Both the position numbers and the translations under genes were made by a program. Positions 12,030-23,528 of a stretch of 64,000 nucleotides of DNA are shown here, in pieces (positions within the stretch are counted from its first letter, which is position 1; every line of letters begins with the position of its first letter). The DNA is from Blumeriella jaapii. Its lineage: Eukaryota > Ascomycota > Leotiomycetes > Helotiales > Drepanopezizaceae. Below the pieces are notes generated by a model. The model worked only from the letters and a program-made list of their open reading frames with translations. It ran no database searches and had not been told where the DNA came from. The stretch spans positions 1,316,001 to 1,380,000 of the forward strand of contig VWND01000003.1 of NCBI GenBank assembly GCA_009599575.1, read 5' to 3'.

Positions 12030-12345
12030 TTTTTCATTTCTGAAGCTCAGTCACCAGTTGATAGTCAAAATAGCATTGGTATCGAGGAACTTGATTTACC
12101 TGGTTTGGTGTCGCTATACGACCTATGCTACTATTTCAATACGTTTAAGGGAAGCTGTTGATACTATCAGTTTCAAATGGAAATGCGGATGGCAGTTTCA
12201 AATCAACAGGAAAAGTAGTTGCAAAAGTGACGAGATTCCGTACAGAAGGAGCATAGCTATTCAGGTGTGCTTCTTTTCGATACACAAATCTCAAGGCCAA
12301 CAAATGTCTTCTATGATGAAGATTGCCATAATCGGGTTATACTAG
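12030..12345 (+). pseudogene. Pif1-like helicase fragment
   Basis: The plus strand reads IPYRRSIAIQVCFFSIHKSQGQQMSS near 12235-12310 when divided into two parts: IPYRRSIAIQ then SIHKSQGQ. Pif1-family helicases (including the helicase half of Helitron Rep-Hel proteins) have IPL-x-LAWA-x-SIHKSQGQTL at helicase motif V/Va. Upstream, ALVSRNL may match the VML-x-KN block of the same family. No ATG-initiated gene of useful length exists here and helicase motifs I-III are missing, so this is a relic of either a host Pif1 paralogue or a Helitron. Confidence 0.45.
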
Positions 12346-13420
12346 TAATTTAGACTGAAAGAAAAATAGCTTGAAGAAAGAGGGAAGCTCTTGTCCACTG
12401 TTCAAGCCTGGGCCATTATCAACATCGCCAAAATTTTATCATAACTTGGGTGCTTCAGTGGTATGCTTCATTCGTGGTAGTAGATCAGCTATTTGTTCTT
12501 TGTTTTCGCTCTTGAGACAGGTGGAAATGACACACCAATTAGAGATTGGAAATTTAGTCTAAAAAGTAGCTCTTAGATCTCCAACCCGTCCGGGCTCTGT
12601 GCAGAGAGTTCAAAGCCAGACATGCAACTAGTATTTGACAGGATTGACGTTCGTCTAGCAGACAACACCGACATGTCTGCCTAGAGGCCAAAATTATTTC
12701 TCCGAAGGACTTTTTTACGTTTCACTTAGAAACTCTGCCATTTTGAAATCAAGGAGTAGCTCAACTGTCAACGTAGCTACCAGATCTCTATAGGCTGAGC
12801 TTTTTCTGCTTTGGTGTATGTGCGCCTGTAGAAACAGTGCCTTGAGGAGTTGACGTTCTCGCTTACAAGAGAGCAAGCAAGCGTCAGTTCCCGTCTGCGA
12901 GACACAGCAGTAGCGTGCTATCACGCCCAGCCACGTTCCCTCTCTATCAATGCCTATGTGATACATATCACACAGTGCAGAACCATCTCGAGACACCGTT
13001 TTCACTCTCTCATATCAATGCTGCGTAATATGGGAAGCAAGCACGACGATTACCACACACCAAGTGCGGTTCGGACGTCCCATGTTGCAGATCCATTGGG
13101 CCGAAGAATCCGAGGGCCGCTGCTCCTGACCCCTCCTCTCAACCCCACCCACAATACCAAACGTCGAGGACTTGGTCGCCTCTTCAGCCACTACTATCCA
13201 TATCTCTATATACATACGTACAATCTTGATCTCGTACTGACTTCGTACTCTTTCTTGCATAATTTCCGTCTTTCCTGGCCGATCAATCAAGCATCCTAGC
13301 CATCCATAATCCTGATATATGATTTCGCTGCCACTCGCTCAAGAGCTACAGTTCTTATCGTGCTACGTATAGCCTCGGGGAGGTATCACACACGGCCTTG
13401 ATCCACCGCCAGTTCTCACG
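12346..13420. other. Intergenic region, no supported gene
   Basis: Open frames on both strands overlap each other and show no domain. GC content rises across the region, marking the exit from the AT-rich compartment. The last few hundred bases probably contain the promoter of the small gene at 13421. Confidence 0.4.
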
Positions 13421-13711
13421 ATGGGGGCGTGTCTTACACACCTCAAGAAGGAAATGATTTCCCCCCACTGCTCCACGCCCCCGGAGTCGACGCAAAGACA
13501 GCGTACTGCCCAAATCAAGGGTGGAAACGGCGCGCCCATGGAGAGAAAGGAAACAGAGAGCGGCATCCCCGGCTTGACATATGACCAGGCTGGACGTCCG
13601 GTGTGAGTTTTGCCTTCCCTTACGCTACTGCTGGCCCTGACCAATGCTGTACATAGCTGGCGAGAGGAGAACGCCGTCAAGGTGGAGCATCGAGAGGATA
13701 GCAGGTGGTGA
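13421..13711 (+). CDS. Small predicted lipid-modified protein (78 aa), two exons
   Basis: Exons 13421-13602 and 13657-13711 flank a 54-nt intron with donor GTGAGT, a CTGAC branch site and acceptor ATAG; the spliced frame is 237 nt, exactly 79 codons with the stop. Without splicing the frame ends at the donor. The protein starts MGACLTHLKK. Gly2 with Thr6 fits the N-myristoylation pattern, and Cys4 next to the lipidated Gly is a common palmitoylation site, so attachment to a membrane is a plausible inference. The remainder is polar and charged, with a GIPGLTYDQAGRPVW stretch. No homologous family is recognised. The spliced structure argues that it is a true gene, but expression is unproven. 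Confidence 0.55.
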
Positions 13712-14987
13712 CTTGAAGAAAATGCTACTATCACAATGTCTCTGAGACACGGAAACGCATGCGAGTGGCGAACAGAACGATTTGATACGGAAGGTTGCTC
13801 GAGGATTCGGCGTGCGGTGCTGTCTGGCGCTCCTGGGAGTTACTGGTCGCCAGGATTGACCCTTGGCAGCGGGAGGAGGAAGAGGTTTGCCATCAATATG
13901 GAAGTTAGCGTTACCTGGTCATACCTCAGCTATTGCGAATGGTATTTGCGCCGAGAGGGTGTCGTATTATACATGCTTCTGGGTCATTCCATCGCACATG
14001 GTTTCCATCCCCCTCTGCTTTCCCCTGTGTGTGCTTCATTTCCAATTGGATGAACGCTTCTGAGTCCGCTGGAGATAGGGAGATACTTTTACTTCTCTTG
14101 TTCCTATCTTATCCGCAGATCTTTCCAAGTCCTATTATCCCGATGCGGTAGATCCATGCCTCTTTGTCTATCACCAAGTCCACTCCCCCTTCAGCTACAT
14201 ACTCAAGAGCATCGGACACCCAGAAGGCACTGAAGCTACACACAAAGCGCACGTACGCTCTTCTACCACCGAGTAAATATCAGCGTCCACCACACGGGGT
14301 GACTACGTCCTGCCCAACACACCAGCGAGAAGGAGAAAGTCTTAGGGAGCAGCCAGGGTTTGATGGTTTGTGGTTTCCAACGTTGAGCTAGGAAACCCTC
14401 AACTTATAGATGTTTACCTACTTTCTCAGCACATGCCCTCAAATCCGCCACTACTCGCTTCGCCGATCCTTCACAATACCACGCCCGCTCTCGAGATTTT
14501 CTATCCCTCCGTTTCCGGGACAATCCAGAACCAAGTCGAACTCGCCCAGATCCGGGCCTCGAACCGACCAGGATTGCTGGAGAGCGAGCACCACCGTTGG
14601 CGCAAGCACTTTCTTCGCCATCCGCGTGTCGATAAGTTCTGATCTGGGGGTTATCTTGAAATTTGGTGAACCCGTAAGTTCGTGGGGAGGAGGTGCGTAG
14701 GTACTGATATCGTCTTGCCGGCGAGAGCCTGGCTGGCTGGTCAATGATGCTCTGGAGATACTAGAACGAGGAACGACGGCATGGCAGGTCAACGCGCGTG
14801 TGTTTGACGACGGCGACCAAGTGCCAATTTGCCCACATCTATGGTCATTTGACTCACACAGCCAGCACGACACCGAGAGGAGCAAGGGAGTAGGTCAATC
14901 CGTGCCACGGCTTCCACATGTTGATGAACTCTAGATGCTCTATCTGAAGAATCTACCAACATCCGAGGCCTGTCTACCCAGCCTTGC
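13712..14987. other. Intergenic region, no supported gene
   Basis: Open frames of up to 144 codons occur on both strands (for example 14451-14885 minus) but overlap one another and have no recognisable domain. It separates the convergent small gene at 13421 and the zinc-finger gene at 14988-16040. Confidence 0.4.
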
Positions 14988-16040
14988 CTAGCACATTCCC
15001 AGGAAGGTCCTTTTGAAGGGGCCCTCCTGACCCGGGTAGGCATTCCACTCCCTCCCCCCCCTCTTCTCCAGCGGCTCGTACTTCTCCTCTCTGCACCGCG
15101 ACAGCACCTGGCTGTTCCACGCCTGCCAATCGTACAGGCTCGTCTCCGGCTTGAAGAGGTCGTCGTAGGGGTACTCGGCCATGGCGCCCATGAACGTCTG
15201 GAACGGCTGCGGACCCCAGCACGGGCTGGCCGGGTAATCGGACGGCCGGCCCAGGAGCGGGCTGTGGTTGACGATCTCGGGCAGGGCCTGGTGCATGACG
15301 GGCCAGGCGTCTTCGTAGAGCGTGTCGAGATCGGACAGTTCCGGGCTGGGGCTCTGCTCCGCCGACTGCGGCTCCGAGACGGGGAGACGGCAGAGTCGAG
15401 AGCTTGAGCCAGGACGGCCGCTGGTCTTCCTCGTCTGCGGCGGTGCGAGGCTCGTCGTGGTAGAGAGGCGTGGGCGCGTCGCCGTCGACGACCACGACCG
15501 CAGCGGATGTGGCCGCGTCTGGCCGCGTCTTCGTCGCCGGGTCGGAGACGCTCGAGGGGCTGCCGGGCGCGTCTTTGCGGCTGGCTTGACTCAGCTGTCG
15601 TCGCTGTGCGGCGTAGGACGGCCTTCTGGCATTGACGATGTTCCCATCCGTGTCCCGCCAGAGCCTCTTCCTGGTCGCGAGAATGCCCAGACCTTCGCCT
15701 CCGGCCTCGTCGTCCTTCTCCTTGTGGCGGGCCATGTGTCGGTCTAGAGGGGATTTCGAGTTAGCAAGGAGCGCGGCGCGGCTGTTCCCCCTCTCCCACT
15801 CCACGGCGACGTACCGAGCAGATCCCGCCGACGGAAATGCGCGCTGCATCTCTGGCAAGTGTTGTTCCCATCCTTGTGGTTCAGGGCATGTCGATGAAGA
15901 TGCTCGGATCGGGAAAAGGCCTTCCCGCAGGACGGGAAGCTGCAGGCGAATTTCTTCTTCTTGGGGGCATCTGGAGTTTTGGAGCTGCTCGTCGTCGAAA
16001 CGGCGGAGAGAGAGGCTGATCGGGTGCTAGCGGGAGCCAT
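14988..16040 (-). CDS. C2H2 zinc-finger transcription factor (frame break near 15,370)
   Basis: Exon 1 (16040-15815) and exon 2 (15743 leftward) flank a 71-nt intron (donor GTACGT, acceptor CTAG) that interrupts the second finger. The spliced product has a basic run KKKK at 27-30 and two fingers: C33, C38, H51, H55 and C62, C65, H78, H82, the latter in the CQRC..FRRRDLLDRHMARH form common in fungal C2H2 regulators. A Ser/Ala/Asp-rich linker follows. Near 15,370 the coding frame moves by one base: the upstream frame ends sensibly at SWLKLSTLPSPRL, and the downstream frame continues SPELSDLDTLYEDAWPVMHQ to a stop at 14988. No canonical intron of suitable phase fits, so this is either a real frameshift, a base error or an unusual intron. 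Predicted nuclear DNA-binding regulator; targets unknown. Confidence 0.75.
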
Positions 16041-19000
16041 TGCGGGGGGGTTGGTGATGGAGTTGGAGTTGCGTGGTGGGTTGGGTTGGGTTGAGGGTTT
16101 GTTTGTGTGTGTGTGTGGTTGAGGTGGTGGTGGTGGTGGTGGTGGTTGTGGTGGTTATGGTGGTGGAGGGGATTGGGAGTATATCATTTGTTGTGGACGA
16201 GACGCACAGGAGGCCTTCTTTTTCCCGCCCATGGAGGGGGAGGGGGAGGGCGAGGGCGAGGGCGAGGGGGAGGAGAAAGGAGGGGCGAGCAGATATCGTA
16301 CTGAACAGTATCTTGCGCTCCGATTAGATGATTAGATATCTCGCATTTGCACTTATGTATGATGGAGCTCCCCATGTCAGCAGCCAGTGGGACCCGGGGC
16401 CTCAGTCATGGATGTGTACATAGTATGTATGTACTGTACTGTACTGCACTGTACTGTACATGCACGAAAGCGAGAGATGCAATGATGACGCACTGCGAAC
16501 GTGTTTTGGTATTTGTTGTTGTCGCTGTCGTTGTTGCGGATGCTGTTGTTGTGGTTGCTGTTGTGGTTGCTGTTGTTGATGTTGTCGTTGAACTTCGGTT
16601 GGTACGTACATAGAAGTCCACAACGGACGGTCGGGACGGAAGTAGTATGATTGCGACGTATAAAAGCCGGGTCAAGAGAGAGACACTTGCCATGCAGTAC
16701 ATGCGATGTACATCAGTTCAGCACACATACTCTGTGTACACAGTATGTACAGAAATCAACAACCCTTACAGTACCCCTCTTCCCCCTCCATCACCAAGCC
16801 GCGAACTGACCTGACCTGGCTGCTGCATGCATATCATTGCTCCGTCGAGGGCCGAAGAAACGGCGAGCGGGCGCCCCTCTCGAATCGATGACTGCAGCTG
16901 CTTATCGCGGCTGTTGCGATTACCACGCCGACCTTATTCTTCACGTTGCCGTCCCTCCCTCCTGCGATCGGACGAACCACGTTGACGGCGGCCGCGGCGG
17001 GCACGGCTGGATTGTTGTCGTCGGCGACGGAGAGATCGCGAAGCGAGATGTGCCATGGCGACCCCACCCGTTCCGAGTCCGACAGGATGTACACAGTATA
17101 TACACACACATACAATATACAAAGGCGGTGCTGCACATGCCGAGACTCACGTTCCCTCACGATGAGTCTGCACGGTGACCGCCCATCGCGGCGCGAGGGT
17201 AAATCGGCGTATGGTCTCCATCGGACGCTGGGCGCATATCCAGGGTCCTACGGAGTACCTTGTGAATACCAGCTCAGTACTGTACACATACGTCTCTCTC
17301 CTGTACTGTGAACAAGGGACCGAGTCCCTGCGGGAGAGGAAACAGGCCAATGACAGGCAAACCCGCCCACATTAGACTTGCGATGTACGAAGTTACTGTG
17401 TATTACGAATCCTCCGGAGCACTGCTGTACGACAGTCTGTGTACTACAGTACATACTTCTAGCATGGACGCATGTGTACTGTACGCTATGTGCTGTGTGT
17501 GTACAGACAGACCTACTCCGTAGTAGGTGATGATCAGTTCCACTCCCTGGAATTGGCCTGTGGAGTTGCCCTCGTCGGGATGCATCTCATCGCCTCCTCG
17601 CCTGGCCAGGTCTTCTTCCTGCCCCCTCCAGTGAGGTGCGAGATGCGTCCGGATCGGTGACTCGGCTAGTGGTCGCCCTCCACGATGGATTACAACATGG
17701 GACGGACCATACTGACTATGTGCATAGAAGTATTGTACTGTACTGTACGGTATGTACTGTAGTACAGGACATACATGCCCACCTTGTTGACTGCTCGATA
17801 GCGTATCACGCCCAAGCTATCTAGCCGATTTTGCCATTGCCGTGCAGCAGAAGAAGCAAGTTATGTACGTACAGTACTGTCCTGGACGGTACGGTAGGTA
17901 ACCCTCGGTGCAGCGATGGTGCTCACAGTCTCCGACCACCTGCTGGTTCCTCACGAGCGAGTCGCGGCGAGCGAGCACGGCAAGTACAGTACTGTACAGT
18001 AGCAGCGCCAGACAACAAGGTCCCGTTCGGCCTGTTGCCGAAGGTCGATGTCGATGGTCAACCTCCTCGAACGTCTCGAGCTTCTCGAACACGGGCAGAG
18101 AGCGCAAGGCCAGGCCAGGCCATGCCATGCTACGCCCCCGCCACGCCACGCCGCCATGTCAGTCCGGGAAGAACGTGGTGGTGCCGCGTGCAGGAACATG
18201 ACACATTCCATGTCGGTATTGACAATGGTGGCAGAGCTCTTCATAGGCCGTCATGCTCGCGGCAAGTGTTGCCGCTGATGGAGATCCGACCGACCACGGG
18301 AGGCCAGGCAGGTCGTGGCGGTAGTCGTGTCGAGTGGCCAGCGTCGTCAGTCGTCGGCAGGCCTTGCTCTGATCGGGCAAGAAATCCCACGAAGAGATTG
18401 ACATCGCAATGAGGCCATCCGTGTCTGCGTCTCCCTCTCTCGTTCTTTGGCCGTCGTCATGCGCACGCAGTTGTTGATCGGAGAGACGTTGTTGTTGTAT
18501 GGTGTACAGTACGTGCGAGAAGAACTTCCTCCGAGATGACAGAAAGGGTCGGGTCATGTGACTTTGAAGCCGGGTGCCAAGCCCTGATGGTACTGTACTG
18601 TACTGTACAGTACTGTGCAGAACAGTACATACCGTGTGCTGTCACGTGATATTTGGCTTAGTACTCACCTTCAACCCGCTCTCTTTTCCCACCACCACCA
18701 CAACAACAACAACAAAACCATCAAAACGCTCGAGGGAACCACCCGCTTTATACCCTCGCCGATCCCCACAGACGGGATGGCATGACATGGCGCGCGAAGC
18801 ACACGGCATGGACCTGTGTCAGCCCAACCCAGCCCAGCCCAGCCCAGCCCAGCACCAGACAGCACGTCGCCCACGAAATCTCAGAGTCAGATCTACAAGC
18901 CACGCGTGCCCGATTTGCCGCCTCCCGCCTCCCGCCTCCCGCCGTGCTTGATTCTTTTGCCCATCTCGCGAGCCAGCCTCTGTCCGCTTTGCTCAGGCGC

Positions 19001-19673
19001 GCGTGCCGTGGCTACTTCAAGGGCCTCGAATAGACAGAGAAGTGAGGTAGGGGCAAGAATGGGGGAGAGAAACACACAAGGTGTGGCTATTGGACCTGGT
19101 TCCCGCCATGGGAGCAGCGCTTCTCCAGATGCGTAGTTGCGAATGGAAGAAAGCCCCTACCGAGTACTGCGTCGTGTTCCTGCAGTGATGCGCGTTTGAT
19201 CTTTGCATTCCGGTGCGCTGATTCGATCCAGATGGCAGGAAGGCAAAGACGGGCGGCTTCGCGCCCCCTCTAGACTCAGAGGCTGGACTCTGTCAAGTGG
19301 ATTGGCCTAGCCGGACCGCGATCTTGTGGGTGCTGGATGTGACAAACTGGTTTCATAGGGCTGAACAACATGACAACCGCTGCGGTCGGGCTACGTGCCA
19401 AGTTCGCTATGGACAAAACTGGACCATACCTGAATCCCGTCCGACCCAGGCACATGAACTGTACTATATACAGTACAGTACCTACAGTACAGTACATATC
19501 AAAGCACCCACCCCTCTGGTTCCTATGCCCTCTCGTCATATGCATGCAGCTCAGCTAGCAACTCGGCGTATGCTTTACGCTCTCGATAATTTCTAAATCG
19601 ATAGGGAAAACATGAAGCGATAAAACGACGCAAAGCCATGCACCGCACGCTATCTGTTTAGCACCATCAAGCG
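16041..19673. other. Long intergenic region rich in GTACTGTAC-type motifs and microsatellites
   Basis: No gene is supported. Immediately upstream of the zinc-finger gene are TG and TGG runs (about 16100-16168), GAGGGC repeats (16235-16280) and GTT-rich sequence (16505-16600). Copies or near-copies of TACTGTAC/GTACAGTA occur near 16432-16460, 17278, 17445-17470, 17733-17766, 17868, 17985-18001, 18505, 18591-18630 and 19459-19498. GGCCA (about 18105-18130) and CCCAG (18828-18856) tandem runs also occur. Overlapping open frames in all six frames here reflect low-complexity sequence, not genes. Confidence 0.6.
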
Positions 19674-20315
19674 TTAACGAGCACATTCGAAAGCACAGCA
19701 TCTCGACCGGCAGAACTTCGACTTACGAGGCTCCACTCCTGGGCTGGTCGACCCAGCTGGCAGTTGGGTGTTTTCGTTTGCGTTGTCTGCCACGGCTGGC
19801 GAGGGCGTTGGTGCGGTGCTCGACGCGGACGATTCTGGCTCTGGCGCCATCATCGACGCAGACATGTGCGGCTGCTGGTAGATAGGCGATCTGACCAGCA
19901 TCGGGGACAGTGCGACGTTGTCACTATATCTGCTGTCCTCTGCTATATCTTCCATATCACCCGGGCCCCTTCGTATTTGGTGATGGGGCCGGATCTCGTG
20001 AACCATCGATCCAGGCTGCAGTAGCCCAGTGTCGAATGCATGGACCTGTTGGCGGATGTACTTGATGAGCTTGGTGCCGTATGATGACTGGGGTGCTGGC
20101 ACGGTGGAAGGTGGTGTTATGGATAATGAATGGACGTTGTAAGCTACAAGCGAATGGATGGATTTTGATACTGTTGATGCGTGAGAGGTAGAGACAGTAT
20201 AGTAGAAGTGGAGGGAGATGGAGTCCAGGTGAACGCTCGTTCTCTCTCTTTCGCTCTCCCCTCCTCTCACGACTGAGGATGCTGCTTGGGAAGAAGGCAC
20301 CATCATGGCCTGCAT
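19674..20315 (-). CDS. Hypothetical Ser/Pro-rich protein (213 aa if unspliced)
   Basis: The first in-frame ATG is at 20315 and the stop at 19674. The C-terminal two thirds looks like coding sequence, with YGTKLIKYIRQQVHAF and PHHQIRRGPGDMEDIAEDS followed by a Ser/Ala/Pro-rich, Met-containing low-complexity region and a basic Cys-containing end (KFCRSRCCAFECAR). The N-terminal part (residues about 15-80) is weaker and could be an unrecognised intron or leader. No family recognised. GTACAGTAC-type repeats lie immediately downstream. Confidence 0.35.
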   Translation of the reverse strand: MQAMMVPSSQAASSVVRGGESERERTSVHLDSISLHFYYTVSTSHASTVSKSIHSLVAYNVHSLSITPPSTVPAPQSSYGTKLIKYIRQQVHAFDTGLLQPGSMVHEIRPHHQIRRGPGDMEDIAEDSRYSDNVALSPMLVRSPIYQQPHMSASMMAPEPESSASSTAPTPSPAVADNANENTQLPAGSTSPGVEPRKSKFCRSRCCAFECAR

Positions 20316-21244
20316 TTGGACTTCGCGAGCTGCCACTGTACGCGAGCTTGGAGATACTCCAACCACCGAGTCTGGTCGCGCGTTGGAGTGTGTGATCTAC
20401 TGAATTGGAAACAGCCGGACCATGTTTGCTCACGGGATGGCCGGTCCAGCGAATTTGGGAGCAACGTACTGTATAATACAAGGTCTGATTCCTTGAAGCA
20501 TATGTCCAGATTAAAGTGAGAACTCGCGAGGTCTGTACTGATATAGTTCTACGCGCTTTTCACAAGCTAAGTACTTCAAGTACTCAAAGTGGTGTTTTGT
20601 TTCTTCTTTGTTTCTTTTTTATTCTATTTCTTTCTTAATTTTTACTTATTCAGTATTTTTTTCTTCGTTTTTGCTTGTGCAAATTTACCATTTAGCCTGA
20701 TCTCACCGGCGCGAATTCTGCTTGTCATCAGATGAGCTCGTGCACTTTGTGTTGCCACACATCTCGGCCCTTTACCTTTCTCCGCGTAGCATTTTGAAAA
20801 CCAACACCGCAGGCCGTGGCAAGCGGCAGAGTACTTGGATTGACCTCCCATTGAACTTGCAATGCCCGTGTCTCGTTCTCCAAGCGCTTTCAATGCGGTT
20901 CTATACCACACGCTCCAAACATCTGCGACTGCGACTGAGAATGACATATTTTGTATTGTTGCTTTCTGTAAGAAGTTTTCATCGACCTGTGGTCCAAAAG
21001 TTTCTGGTCAATTGAGATCCGCAACAGGGACTAAGTACTAGACTCCACTATTCTGTACATAGCTCTCTCTGCCACCATTCTATCACCCTCGAGGTTGCGT
21101 TGCTAACCTCAGGAAGGAGGAGAGCCCCCTATATATACTCATACTCCTTCAGCACCAAGATCAAACCCTTGCCATTACAGTAGCTACGTACTCGACGTAT
21201 TGGACGTATAACGCGTGCTGTGCTGGGTACATTGCATTGGCGCC
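20316..21244. other. Intergenic region with the O-methyltransferase promoter
   Basis: No supported gene. A pyrimidine-rich stretch lies at 20590-20650. Immediately before the O-methyltransferase is CTATATATACTC near 21130, a plausible TATA element about 110 bp upstream of the ATG. Confidence 0.4.
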
Positions 21245-22768
21245 ATGGCGCTAGTCCACCGTTCTGAAGTATCTTATCCTAAACACAAGCTGGTCTCAAC
21301 GACATCTTCACAAGCAAGAAATTCCGTTCCAATTAACCTCATAAACCAAATCCAAGAGGTTGCAGAGAACATGACAGACTTAGTCGAATTAGCAAACCAA
21401 GTCCAGCTCGCAGCCGAGGCCGTTGCGTCCGGCACAGTGACCGGGAATCTAGAGCTGTTAAAGGCAATTCGCAACTTGCATCGTGTCGCGGAACCGCCTT
21501 CAGACCGTTTGATCAGACTTGCCCGACTGGTGCGCTCTGCTCACCTACAACTCCACACATGAAATCTTTACTGATGAGGTTTAGCCAATGCAAATTGGTG
21601 CCCTGCGACTAGCCATTGAGATAGGCTTGCCACAGGCTTTGGTTGCTGCCGAGGAGATGACTGCCACGGAGCTGGCCGCCAAATGTAAAGCCGATACACT
21701 GCTAGTTGGTATGTGGCATCCTCCTTGTTCTGGATTGCTTTTAAAACATGTCAGTTCGGGTCATGCGAGCCCTCGTCGCCATGGATCTGGTCGACGAAAC
21801 CGGGGAAGAGCAATACAAGTCCAACGCAAGCACGGAAGCCCTCGCTTCTGCAACGTGGACCGGTTCGATCAAGTTTCTGTGAGTTTACCCAGCATGTGCA
21901 AGCAGTCCAAAACATAAACATGCCAGCAGAACTGAGTACCGGTGAAATAGATATGAAACCCTTGTTCCCGGGTTGACAAGGCTTGTAGACTGCTATCACG
22001 AAACAGGCTTTTCCACCAACGAAAAGTCTCTCTTTGAATATGCTCTCAAGCAAGACTTGTGGGCATACCTTCGTGAACATCCGTCCGTACACAATGACTT
22101 TCTAGTTTACATGCAGGGCCGCAATGACGGGAACCCTCGCTGGCTAGACTACTTCCCAGCTTCGACTCAAGTCGCTGATTTGAGCCCTGCTCTAGATGCA
22201 GTGACAATCGTTGACGTCGGGGGAAATCTCGGGCACGACCTGAAATTATTTCAGCAGCGATATCCCGAGATCCGAGGGCGGCTGGTGCTCATGGATCTAC
22301 CAGAGGTGGTCGCTGCGAATTCCGATTCTCTGGAAGGCATAGAGCAGCTGCCATATGATTTCTTCCAACCGCAAACTGTGCTCGGTACGTCTCGTCTTCT
22401 CTCCCTTGCCTTTAACTCTACCACCCGAAGCTGAAAATCCGGATGAAGGAGCCAAATTCTACATGTTCCGTAGGATCTGCCACGACTGGCCAGACGCAGA
22501 CTGCATCAAGTTTCTCGGCAACACTGTGAAAGCGATGAAGCCGGGCTATTCTCGCCTCTTGATTAACGAGCAGGTGCTCCCAAATACAGGCGCAGAGCTG
22601 ATCCCGGCCGTATTGGATTTGACGATGATGGCTTACTTTAATGCGATGGAGAGGACAGAGAGGCAGTGGAGGGTGTTGCTGGATGCTGTCGGGGTGGATG
22701 TTGTGAAGATATGGAGATTTGAAGGTGGTGGTACGGAGGCTGTCATTGAGGCAGTAGTTAGGGAGTGA
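21245..22768 (+). CDS. SAM-dependent O-methyltransferase (434 aa, five exons)
   Basis: Exons 21245-21529, 21585-21708, 21755-21878, 21951-22384 and 22431-22768 join into 1,305 nt (434 residues plus stop), and every junction keeps frame. The product fits fungal class II (plant-COMT/AflP-like) O-methyltransferases: an N-terminal helical dimerisation region, a PMQIGALRLAIEIGLPQAL winged-helix segment with LVRVMRALVAMDLVDE, the SAM-binding glycine loop DVGGNLGHD from residue 266, an acidic LVLMDLPEVV, and the catalytic base His340 in ICHDWPDADC. It would transfer a methyl group from SAM to a hydroxyl of a small aromatic or polyketide-like acceptor. Such enzymes often act in secondary metabolism, but no PKS, NRPS or P450 gene lies beside it, so the substrate is unknown. 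Introns are 46-72 nt. The ATG sits in a good context (GCGCCATGG). Confidence 0.92.
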
Positions 22769-23528
22769 GGTTGACTGTCTTGAATCAATAGCATCTTGCC
22801 CTACTACGCCAAGAATTTCTTGGGTATCAACGCAAATCCTACCTCCAACCATACTCGGCTCTTTTGTACAAGGGAAGCAAAACTACGTGCTATCAAGCAG
22901 TGAATTTCTCTCAATCAGTCGCCAGATATCCCTCACGCGAACCAGCCTCCACGCGCCCCTACATCCTTGGACGTTCGTCTGGGCTGAATACACAGAGCTT
23001 CACATTACAAGGCACTTTCACGAAAAATCATCAAAGGCTGTGAGCATTTATAAATCCATCTATACGTCAATTTGGTCGAGTCCACTATCTCAATTTACGC
23101 CTCGTCTACCACCAGCTTTCCACCTCACACCTGGAGTTCCGAGAGACCGCCTTCTTGTTGCTTCCGCTTCCAAGAGACCCGCTGACAACTTCGCCACCTT
23201 TCCGTTCCCTGAGAGATCTTTCCATAATTTCTATAGGTGGCCAAGCATTCCGGCCATTACCTCTTTGGTCTCGGTATCCTTATCGATCCAGCTGTTACCG
23301 CCACCACCTCCTTGACTTCTCTAACTTGACGACTGGCCTCCTCCTCCAGATTGATTGCCCCTCGAGGGCCAAGCAGCTGATATGTTTTTCTGGCCAATCT
23401 CCACCGCCGCTTCCGCATATTGAACCCTTCCTTGACCGCTAAACAGCGTTCTCGGCGGCAACTATAAACCCGATATGAAAGTGCGTTGATAACGAACGTT
23501 GTTCACAACTTACCAGACTTCCTTCTAG
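22769..23528. other. Intergenic region, no supported gene
   Basis: A long plus-strand open frame (22887-23315) is Pro/Ser-rich, starts weakly and has no domain. I regard it as chance. Confidence 0.4.

Noticed and set aside
14451..14885. 144-codon minus-strand frame
   Set aside because: No domain, overlapping equal-length frames on the opposite strand, and no splice structure that improves it.
22887..23315. 142-codon plus-strand frame after the O-methyltransferase
   Set aside because: Ser/Pro-rich with no motif and no conserved-looking stretch. Treated as chance.
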